Source: Pseudomonadota bacterium
Lineage (GTDB): Bacteria; Pseudomonadota; Alphaproteobacteria; UBA8366; GCA-2717185
Length of the DNA: 7,857 bases
Assembly: GCA_027619655.1 (NCBI GenBank)
Contig: JAQCHR010000159.1
Span: forward strand, 1-7,857
Reading direction: 5' to 3'
The notes under the pieces were generated by a model. That model was not told where the DNA came from. It ran no database searches and saw only the letters and a list, made by a program, of their open reading frames with translations. The translations under genes and the position numbers were made by a program. This document shows, piece after piece, positions 1 through 7,778 of this stretch (the stretch's first letter is position 1; every line of letters starts with the position of its first letter).

Positions 1-48
1 CGTATCGCCGATATAAGTTGGGAAACCGGAATGGATTGGTGGCGGACC

Positions 49-2202
<2,154 letters not shown>

Positions 2203-2210
2203 ATTCCGGA

Positions 2211-2225
2211 TTAACCGAGGCTTCA
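2211..2225 (+). promoter_or_regulatory. Candidate CtrA-like box upstream of the scaffold gene
   Basis: TTAA at 2211-2214, seven bases, then TTCA at 2222-2225 matches the alphaproteobacterial CtrA consensus TTAA-N7-TTAA at 7 of 8 positions. A weak -10-like TATCTT lies at 2238-2243, 12 bases downstream, a spacing seen at CtrA-activated promoters. It is AT-rich in a GC-rich setting and sits 46 bases before the ATG at 2271. A chance match in a 68-bp gap is quite possible. Confidence 0.3.
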
Positions 2226-2270
2226 TCGAGATGCGTTTATCTTTTTTCTGAATAAGCGTAGGTTTACTTC

Positions 2271-5200
2271 ATGCCGGCTAACGTTACCGAACTGCCCCGT
2301 TCCGGGCGCCATGTACAGACCGCGCCGGGCGAGGATATCGCCGTCGTCGCGGCGCGCGCCGCGCGGTATTCGCGCCGGCTGTTCGGCGCGGGGGCGGTGG
2401 TCTCCGGATTGTGGCTGGGCCTGTCCGCCTGGTATGTGCAGTCCTATCTCGGCTGGGCCTTGCTGGGCGCAATGCTGCCGCATGAACTGGCGGCGCTGAT
2501 CGCCGGGGTTTCCGTGCCGCTAGCCTTTCTGTGGCTCGTGCTGGTCTTCGTGCGGCCGAACCGGGAACTGCAGCACCACACCGAAACGCTGCGCCGGCAC
2601 CTTGCCATGCTGACCTACCCGGCGGAGGACGCGGAATCCCGTATCCGGACCGTGGCGGACCTGCTGCGCGAGCAGACCGATGCGCTGAACCGCGCCAGCG
2701 ACCGCGCCGCGATCCAGTTGAGCGAGGTCGCCGATGTGATGGCGCAGAATACCGGCGCGCTGAACGATGCCACGGACCATGCCGCCACCGAAGTCACGGA
2801 GCTGCGCAGCATCCTGTCGGAACAGGCCAGCGCCCTGTCGATGCTGGCGGACCGGTTTGAATCGCAGCAGACGGCGGTGCGCGAAATTACCGACCGGCAG
2901 ACGGCGGAGCTTTCGACCGTCCATCGCCGCTCGGTGGAAAAGTCCGAGGAGATTGCCAGGACGTTGCGCGATATGGCGGGCCAGCTGGAGCACGCCTCCG
3001 ACCGCGCCGCCGACAAGGTCAAGGATATGGGCGCGCTGTTCCGCGAATATACCGAGACGATGTCCCACGCCGCGGAAACGGCGGCCACCCGATCCACCGC
3101 CATCGGCGAAACGCTGGGGAAGGGCGCGTTGGACCTGAATGCGGCGAGCGAACTGGCCGCGGCCAGGGCGCATGATATTTCCGTCGAGCTGCGGCAGCAG
3201 ACGTCGCGGGTGACGGAACGCCTGAAGGAATCCTTCGACATCCAGGCCCATGCGCTGACCAATGTGGCGACCCGCACCGGGGAGGAAATCGACCGGCTGG
3301 GCAATGCGCTGAGCCGCCATGGCAGCGCCCTGCAGGCGACCCTGCAAACGGCGCTGGGCAAGCATGAATCGGCGGTGGACGAGATGATCGCCGTATCGAC
3401 CGCGCGGGTCGACAAGCTCGGCATCAGCCTGCGCGAGGCGACGAACACGATCCTGTCGCGGATCGACGAGGGCCTGTCGCGCCGTTCGGACGACCTGTCG
3501 ACCACGATCGAGCGGATGGTCACGGATGCCAACGAACTGATGACGGCCATGCATCAGCAGGTGAACGATATCGCCCAGACGGCGGACCGCGCGGCCGCGC
3601 ATACCGAAAGCATTCGCGAATCGCTGGCCGCGCAGGGCGCGGAGTTGGCGGATGTCGCGACGAGTCTGGGCAGCCAGGCGAATGCCGTCGATACCGCATC
3701 GTTGCGTCACGGCCAGCAATTGACGCGCGCGGGCGAACTGGCGGCGCAGAAGGTCGGCGCCATGGGCGAGGCGCTGCGCGTCCAGGCCAGTGAAGTCTCC
3801 AAGGCGTCCGATCTTGCGGCGATCCGGGCGGACGCGGTCCGCGAAGCGCTTGAACGCCAGGTCGGTGCGCTGTCGTCGATGTCCGAGCGCGCGTCGGAAC
3901 AGGCCCGGCAGATCGAAACCATGCTCGGCGCGCGGACGGAGGAAATGCGCGCCGTGTTGCGTGACGGCAGCCGACAGGTCGGCGAGGCTTTTGAACCGGC
4001 AACGGCCAACGCGCAGAGCATCAGCGAACTGTTGCGGACCCAGGCCCAGGCCCTGCGCGAATCAGCGGACTGGGCGGCCGGGCAGGCGCGCTCTGTCGGC
4101 GACCTGCTTCAGAAGCAAAGCCATGACCTGCGGTCGGCATCGGATCACGCGTCGCATCAGGTGCGCGAAATCCGCGACGCCATCCGCCAGCAGGCCGAGG
4201 AGCTGTCGGATTCTTCCGACCAGGCGGTCAAGACGGCGCAGCGCATTCGCGAAAGCCTGCGCGAGGACAATCGCGCGCTGAACGAGCTGGTGAATAATCT
4301 CAATGAGCAGGTCAAGGCGATCGGGCAATCGGTCGACGAGCAGGCGGTGCTGCTGAACAGGGCGTCGGAAAATGCCGGCGCCCGGACCGAGGAAATCGGC
4401 CAGACGCTGGCGCAGCAGGTCGACCAGCTTGTCGCCGTGGCCGATCAGGTCATCAAGCGGATCATGGAGGCCGGCCGCGCCTTTCACAGCGAATCGGGCG
4501 GGCTCAACGAAGCGGTGCAGACGGCGCTGCGGTTGCTGCGGGATGTCGGCGAGCGGTTCAATGAACAGAGCGAGCGGCTGACGACGGCATCCATGCAGGC
4601 CGGGTTGCAGGTGGATGACAATCGCGAAGGCCTGCGTATCCAGGCCGAGGAACTGTCCCGTGCAGCCGCCGAGGCCGCGCGTAACATGCATCTCATCGGT
4701 GACGCGTTTGCGCAGCAGTCCGGCAACCTGACCGGCGCATCGGATCAGGTCGCGGCGCGTCTGACGGAACTGTCAACGGCTTACCGGCAGCAGACGGATA
4801 CGCTGGGCAAGACCAGTGAGGCGGCCGAGAAACAGCTGCGCGATGCCATGAACGCCCTGGCGAAACAGGGGCCGGTCATGGTGGAGGCCGCGGCCAAGGC
4901 GCGAACGACTTTCGAAGGTATTGCGGAAAAGGTCCAGGGCGGCAGCCGCGATATTGTCACGGCGCTCGACGAAGCGGTCCGCAAGGCGGATCGCGCCGGC
5001 CAGGTCTTCGACCAGCAGGCGGTGCGACTGACACAGGCGTCCGCCGATGCGGCGGAACAGGCGCGCAGCCTGGCCGAGGAAGAACTGACCCTGCGCCGCG
5101 ACCTGTTCCTGAAGACTGCGCGGTTTATTATCGAGGATCTGGATTCCACGGCCATCGACCTGACGCGCGTGCTGCACAGCGAAGTGCCGGAAGCGGACTG

Positions 5201-5468
5201 GAAGCGCTATGTGCGGGGCGACCGCGGCGTCTTTACCCGCGCCCTGCTGCGCGGCAAGCCCACGACCGTGACCGCCGGCATCACGGAGAAGATCCGGAGC
5301 AATCCGGATATGCGCTATTACGTCATGCGCTATGTCGATCAGTTCGACAGGCTGCTGGGCGAGGCGCAGGGGTCGGACCCGGAAAACCTGCTGCACTCCA
5401 CATTCATGACCGCCGATGTGGGCAAGCTATATATCCTGTTGTGCCGTGCCCTCGGCCGGGACGAATAG
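2271..5468 (+). CDS. Membrane-anchored giant coiled-coil protein, TipN-like architecture
   Basis: 1065 residues. Seen: two hydrophobic helices at about 36-58 and 73-94; arginines before the first (29, 32, 35, 36) and after the second (95, 99) put both ends in the cytoplasm. Residues 110-940 form an Ala/Gln/Glu/Arg-rich rod built on a 25-residue repeat (listed separately). Residues 941-1065 are a non-repetitive domain, with VPEADWKRYVRGDRGVFTR near 972-990 and ADVGKLYILLCRALG at the end. Known: Caulobacter TipN, a new-pole marker that influences ParA and the division/flagellar axis, has two N-terminal membrane segments followed by a long coiled coil; from memory its C-terminus has a similar RGDRGVFTR-type stretch. 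Inference: an inner-membrane scaffold, possibly polar; a generic 'kinesin-like' or apolipoprotein-repeat annotation is the alternative. AGG at 2260-2262 is a modest ribosome site. The GNAT gene overlaps its 3' end. Confidence 0.75.
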   Translation: MPANVTELPRSGRHVQTAPGEDIAVVAARAARYSRRLFGAGAVVSGLWLGLSAWYVQSYLGWALLGAMLPHELAALIAGVSVPLAFLWLVLVFVRPNRELQHHTETLRRHLAMLTYPAEDAESRIRTVADLLREQTDALNRASDRAAIQLSEVADVMAQNTGALNDATDHAATEVTELRSILSEQASALSMLADRFESQQTAVREITDRQTAELSTVHRRSVEKSEEIARTLRDMAGQLEHASDRAADKVKDMGALFREYTETMSHAAETAATRSTAIGETLGKGALDLNAASELAAARAHDISVELRQQTSRVTERLKESFDIQAHALTNVATRTGEEIDRLGNALSRHGSALQATLQTALGKHESAVDEMIAVSTARVDKLGISLREATNTILSRIDEGLSRRSDDLSTTIERMVTDANELMTAMHQQVNDIAQTADRAAAHTESIRESLAAQGAELADVATSLGSQANAVDTASLRHGQQLTRAGELAAQKVGAMGEALRVQASEVSKASDLAAIRADAVREALERQVGALSSMSERASEQARQIETMLGARTEEMRAVLRDGSRQVGEAFEPATANAQSISELLRTQAQALRESADWAAGQARSVGDLLQKQSHDLRSASDHASHQVREIRDAIRQQAEELSDSSDQAVKTAQRIRESLREDNRALNELVNNLNEQVKAIGQSVDEQAVLLNRASENAGARTEEIGQTLAQQVDQLVAVADQVIKRIMEAGRAFHSESGGLNEAVQTALRLLRDVGERFNEQSERLTTASMQAGLQVDDNREGLRIQAEELSRAAAEAARNMHLIGDAFAQQSGNLTGASDQVAARLTELSTAYRQQTDTLGKTSEAAEKQLRDAMNALAKQGPVMVEAAAKARTTFEGIAEKVQGGSRDIVTALDEAVRKADRAGQVFDQQAVRLTQASADAAEQARSLAEEELTLRRDLFLKTARFIIEDLDSTAIDLTRVLHSEVPEADWKRYVRGDRGVFTRALLRGKPTTVTAGITEKIRSNPDMRYYVMRYVDQFDRLLGEAQGSDPENLLHSTFMTADVGKLYILLCRALGRDE
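2598..5090 (+). repeat. 31-unit, 25-residue coiled-coil repeat array (75-base period)
   Basis: Residues 110-940 of the scaffold protein divide by hand into 31 units of exactly 25 residues, interrupted only by three 15-residue insertions (310-324, 350-364, 390-404) and one of 11 (555-565). The sum, 31x25+45+11=831, fits the span exactly. Consensus: Q-x3-L-x2-A-S-D/E-x-A-A-x6-I-x3-L-x2, e.g. units starting QTDALNRASD (135), QAEELSDSSD, QSGNLTGASD and QAVRLTQASA (916). Core positions step 3-4-4-3-4-3-4, i.e. one hendecad plus two heptads. Units are diverged in sequence but fixed in length. Confidence 0.85.
3198..3557 (+). repeat. Three tandem 40-residue super-units inside the rod
   Basis: Residues 310-349, 350-389 and 390-429 of the scaffold protein are three consecutive 15+25-residue blocks, starting QTSRV, HGSAL and ATNTI, with ESFDI, TALGK and EGLSR at the end of each 15-residue part. 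They are the only place where the 25-residue register is regularly lengthened, and they are poorer in the A-S-D-x-A-A signature than the rest of the rod. Confidence 0.6.
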
Positions 5469-5991
5469 CGCCCTGGCAGTCGCGGACGGGTACGCGCTGC
5501 GTCCTGCGGCGCCGGACGATGCGCCGGCCCTGTTACGGTTTGGCGAATTGCTGCTCGCGGAAAGCAGCTACTTCCTTCGCGCCCCCGGCGAGCGGGCGCG
5601 TTCGGTGGCGGAAATGCGCGCGATCATCGATCATTTCTGCGCGCAGCCGCATTACCTGTTGCTGAGTGTCTGGCAGGGTGAGACGACGGTGGGCGAAGCG
5701 GTTGTCACCGCCGGCGAATTCCAGCGCAACCGGTTTTCCGCGACGATTGGCGTCGGCGTGCTGCAGGCGCATTCCGGCCGGGGTCTCGGCGCGGCGCTGA
5801 TGCGGGAAATGGAATCGTTTGCACGGGGCCGCCGGTTGCGGCGGCTGGAACTGACGGTCATGGCGCCCAACGCGCGCGCCCGGGCGCTATACGAGCGCAT
5901 GGGGTATGTCGAGGAAGGCCTGAAACGCGATTCGATGTTCGTCGATGGCGGGTTTGTCGACGAAGTGATGATGGCGAAAATCCTTGCCTGA
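5416..5991 (+). CDS. GNAT-family N-acetyltransferase
   Basis: Acetyl-CoA-dependent transferase of the GNAT fold; substrate not predictable from sequence. Numbered from ATG 5416 (191 residues), the domain starts near YALRPAAPDD (26-35). The acetyl-CoA pyrophosphate loop is HSGRGLGAAL (119-128), after the beta-4 strand SATIGVGVL (108-116). Motif B is NARARALYERMGYVEEG (152-168), followed by KRDSMFVDGGFVDEVMM, typical of the small-molecule/peptide GNAT group whose loop reads W-G-K-G-I-G. Here serine holds the first loop position, often Arg, Gln or Trp. The start is uncertain: ATG 5416 overlaps the scaffold gene by 53 bases and GTG 5446 by 23, neither has a clear ribosome site, and both start before the conserved domain. 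The overlap suggests translational coupling to the upstream gene; the next gene follows after 18 bases. Confidence 0.9.
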   Translation: MWASYISCCAVPSAGTNSALAVADGYALRPAAPDDAPALLRFGELLLAESSYFLRAPGERARSVAEMRAIIDHFCAQPHYLLLSVWQGETTVGEAVVTAGEFQRNRFSATIGVGVLQAHSGRGLGAALMREMESFARGRRLRRLELTVMAPNARARALYERMGYVEEGLKRDSMFVDGGFVDEVMMAKILA

Positions 5992-6009
5992 CCGGGGGTA
6001 TTTGACGAA

Positions 6010-6306
6010 ATGATTGGCTGGCTGCTGGAACGCCTCTTCATCGACAAGAAGGGTCGCGCGGGACGCAAGAAGGTGAAGCGTCTGCAGCAGGCGCCGGCGG
6101 TGCGGGCAGAAGCCGCTGCAACCCCGGCCGCCGAAGCGACGGCGGTGGAAGGTACCCCTGTGGCCGATCCGGAGCGCGAAAAACTGCTCAATGACGCCAT
6201 GACCATTTTCCGCCAGCGCCGGGCGGAATATGAAAAACTTGATGATTCCGTCCGCGCCAAAATCGACAAGGCGGCAAACAAGGCTTTCGGAAACGATGAC
6301 ACGTAA
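6010..6306 (+). CDS. Small protein of unknown function upstream of meaB
   Basis: 98 residues, not recognised. Seen: a hydrophobic start (MIGWLLERLF) running into a strongly basic stretch (DKKGRAGRKKVKR, residues 12-24); an Ala/Pro/Glu-rich, probably disordered linker (about 28-52); and a charged helical C-terminal segment from DPEREKLLNDAM to ANKAFG (about 53-94). There is no signal-peptide cleavage site and no cysteine. The N-terminus could be an amphipathic membrane-binding helix. It begins 18 bases after the GNAT stop and its last four codons overlap the start of meaB by 11 bases (ATG 6296, TAA 6304-6306), so it is likely co-translated with meaB. GGGGG at 5994-5998 is a distant ribosome site. 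Coding status rests on tight operon packing and a typical codon pattern. Confidence 0.75.
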   Translation: MIGWLLERLFIDKKGRAGRKKVKRLQQAPAVRAEAAATPAAEATAVEGTPVADPEREKLLNDAMTIFRQRRAEYEKLDDSVRAKIDKAANKAFGNDDT

Positions 6307-7294
6307 CGGCACAGCGGACCGGCCTGACGACCTGGCGCGCCGGGTACGCGCCGGCGATCGCCGGGCCCTCGGCCGGGCAATCACCCTGATCGAATCGCAG
6401 CGCGCGGATGACCGGCCGCAGGCGGAATCACTGCTGGAAGCCCTGCTGCCGCACCAGGTGGATTCGATCCGAATCGGGATATCCGGCGTGCCGGGCGTCG
6501 GCAAATCGACCTTCATCGAGGCTTTCGGCAGCCATGCCATCGGCCAGGGGCATCGGGTCGCCGTTCTGGCCGTGGATCCCTCCTCGACGTTGAGCGGGGG
6601 GTCAATTCTCGGCGACAAGACACGCATGGAAACGCTGGGCCGCCATGCCGATGCCTTCATCCGGCCCTCACCGGCGGGGGCGACGCTGGGCGGCGTCACG
6701 CGGGATACCCGCGAGGCCATCTCGGTTTGCGAGGCGGCGGGCTACGACGTGGTGATCGTGGAAACGGTCGGGGTCGGCCAGTCCGAAACCGCCGTAAAGG
6801 AAATGACGGATCTGTTTCTTCTGCTGTTGTCGCCATCCGGTGGCGATGAATTGCAGGGCATGAAGAAAGGGATCGTGGAACTCGCCGACCTGGTCCTGGT
6901 GAACAAGGCCGACGGCGCGTTCGAAACAGCAGCCCGGCATACGGTTTCGGACTACCGCAACGCCATCCATCTTTTGCGGCCGGCTTCGGCAAACTGGCAG
7001 GTGCCGGTGGAAAGCTGCTCCGCGCTGACCGGGGCGGGAATTGACAAGGCCTGGGACCTGGTAACGGCCTATCGCGCCGCCCTTGGCGCCAGCGGCGAAA
7101 TCGCGGCGCGCCGGGCCAGCCAGTCCAGGGCTTGGCTGTGGTCGGAAGTCAGCGGCCAGTTGCTGGATGCGCTGCGCGCCCATCCGGAGGTCGATACACG
7201 GCGTCGGCAGATGGAGGAACGAGTTGCACGGGGGGAAATCACGCCGGCCCACGCGGCGCGTCAGTTGCTGGACGCGTTTTTCGGTGCGGGATAA
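6296..7294 (+). CDS. meaB: MeaB, G3E-family GTPase chaperone of methylmalonyl-CoA mutase
   Basis: Cytoplasmic P-loop GTPase (MeaB/ArgK/MMAA family) that binds methylmalonyl-CoA mutase, gates adenosylcobalamin transfer and protects the enzyme from inactivation. From ATG 6296 it is 332 residues, normal for the family. Motifs seen: an N-terminal helical arm (DDLARRVRAGD, 11-21); Walker A GVPGVGKS (64-71); VDPSST (93-98) and GGSILGDKTRM (101-111); FIRPSPAGATLGGV (121-134); Walker B/G3 region ETVGVGQSE (156-164); SGGDELQGMKKG (181-192), covering the loop called switch III; base-recognition NKAD (203-206); SCSALTG (240-246); and a C-terminal helical dimerisation arm ending QLLDAFFG. An upstream in-frame ATG at 6230 would add 22 residues unrelated to the family, while CGGAA at 6289-6293 supports 6296. 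The start lies inside the preceding gene. All nucleotide-binding motifs look intact. Confidence 0.96.
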   Translation: MTRNGTADRPDDLARRVRAGDRRALGRAITLIESQRADDRPQAESLLEALLPHQVDSIRIGISGVPGVGKSTFIEAFGSHAIGQGHRVAVLAVDPSSTLSGGSILGDKTRMETLGRHADAFIRPSPAGATLGGVTRDTREAISVCEAAGYDVVIVETVGVGQSETAVKEMTDLFLLLLSPSGGDELQGMKKGIVELADLVLVNKADGAFETAARHTVSDYRNAIHLLRPASANWQVPVESCSALTGAGIDKAWDLVTAYRAALGASGEIAARRASQSRAWLWSEVSGQLLDALRAHPEVDTRRRQMEERVARGEITPAHAARQLLDAFFGAG

Positions 7295-7307
7295 TTTGAC
7301 GGCCGCC

Positions 7308-7336
7308 TTGACGGAGCGCCATTAGTACCGTAAAAA
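7308..7336 (+). promoter_or_regulatory. Putative sigma-70-type promoter of rpmB
   Basis: TTGACG (7308-7313), a 17-base spacer, then TAAAAA (7331-7336; 4 of 6 to TATAAT). Transcription would start near 7343, about 49 bases before the rpmB ATG. A second TTGACG at 7296-7301 lies 12 bases upstream, with only CATTAG (7320-7325) as a poor -10 partner. This fits rpmB being transcribed apart from meaB, although no terminator separates them. Confidence 0.4.
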
Positions 7337-7341
7337 GCGCC

Positions 7342-7367
7342 GCTCTCGCGGGAAACCTGCGCAGAGC
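7342..7367 (+). other. Hairpin at the predicted 5' end of the rpmB mRNA
   Basis: GCTCT (7342-7346) pairs with AGAGC (7363-7367), GCG (7348-7350) with CGC (7360-7362) and GG (7351-7352) with CC (7356-7357), leaving a bulged C, a bulged TG and an AAA loop. No T-run follows, so it is not an intrinsic terminator. It sits just after the predicted start site and 11 bases before the Shine-Dalgarno sequence, so it may stabilise the mRNA or form part of a leader. Regulation is speculative. Confidence 0.35.
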
Positions 7368-7378
7368 CTGAATTTCGT

Positions 7379-7384
7379 TGAGGG
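7379..7384 (+). promoter_or_regulatory. Ribosome binding site of rpmB
   Basis: TGAGGG, seven bases before ATG 7392. It is one of the clearest Shine-Dalgarno matches in the window and fixes the rpmB start; GGGT/TTTTATT downstream is unstructured. Confidence 0.75.
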
Positions 7385-7391
7385 TTTTATT

Positions 7392-7682
7392 ATGTCACGA
7401 CGCTGCATGATCACGGGTAAGGGCGTTATGTCCGGCAACAATGTCAGCCACGCCCATAACAAGACGCGCCGGCGGTTTCTGCCCAATCTGCAGCTGACGT
7501 CCCTGTTGAGCGACGCGCTTGGCAAACCGGTCAGGATGCGCCTCAGCACGGATGCGATCCGGACCATCGAGAAGAATGGCGGCCTCGACGCCTTCCTGCT
7601 CGGTACATCGAACCGCAAGCTGCCGCTCGATGCGCAGCGCATCAAGAAGCGCATCGAACGCGCGACGGCTGCCGCCAGCTGA
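7392..7682 (+). CDS. rpmB: 50S ribosomal protein L28
   Basis: Structural protein of the large ribosomal subunit. 96 residues, the size usual in alphaproteobacteria, which carry a longer C-terminal part than enterobacterial L28. Family signature seen: [20 protein letters not shown] (3-22), then [12 protein letters not shown] (23-34), and a C-terminal part with [19 protein letters not shown] and a basic tail ([12 protein letters not shown]). Only one cysteine (Cys5) is present, so this is a zinc-free form without paired CxxC. It has its own likely promoter, a strong ribosome site and its own terminator, so it looks like a single-gene unit. The gene beyond it runs the opposite way. Confidence 0.97.
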   Translation: MSRRCMITGKGVMSGNNVSHAHNKTRRRFLPNLQLTSLLSDALGKPVRMRLSTDAIRTIEKNGGLDAFLLGTSNRKLPLDAQRIKKRIERATAAAS

Positions 7683-7707
7683 TACGGCGCTCCTGACTGA
7701 TTTCGTT

Positions 7708-7731
7708 AAAGCCCGCTGTTGCGGGCTTTTT
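7708..7731 (+). terminator. Intrinsic terminator after rpmB
   Basis: A perfect 9-bp stem, AAAGCCCGC (7708-7716) with GCGGGCTTT (7721-7729), and a TGTT loop; the T-run continues to 7731. It starts 26 bases after the rpmB stop. Read from the minus strand the T-run is only about three bases, so it acts chiefly for rpmB and only weakly, if at all, for the convergent gene. Confidence 0.88.
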
Positions 7732-7778
7732 CGTTTCCGCTCCAGATTCACGGGTTTACCGGAACTGCCGGATGGCGG

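Noticed and set aside
31..48. ATG 31 as the mutase start, adding MDWWRT
   Set aside because: The extension does not resemble the family's N-terminus, whereas ATG 49 gives a typical one; kept as an alternative because GGGAA at 20-24 could serve as a ribosome site.
2236..2250. T-run (CTTTTTT) after the mutase as a terminator
   Set aside because: The only inverted repeat nearby, CATC-GA-GATG (2224-2233), has a four-base stem and a two-base loop, too weak for an intrinsic terminator.
2520..3719. Long open frames on the minus strand (to 399 codons) opposite the scaffold gene
   Set aside because: They mirror the repetitive plus-strand codons; the plus-strand frame has clear membrane helices and repeat structure, while the minus-strand products are Arg/Gly/His- or Ser-rich without motifs.
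2598..5090. Recent tandem DNA duplication (minisatellite) or methyl-accepting chemotaxis protein
   Set aside because: Units are strongly diverged at DNA level, so not a recent expansion. There is no HAMP domain, no periplasmic sensor and no conserved signalling hairpin tip, so not a chemoreceptor.
6230..6295. Upstream ATG 6230 for meaB
   Set aside because: The 22 extra residues are an out-of-frame reading of the small gene; ATG 6296 has a better ribosome site and a family-like N-terminus.
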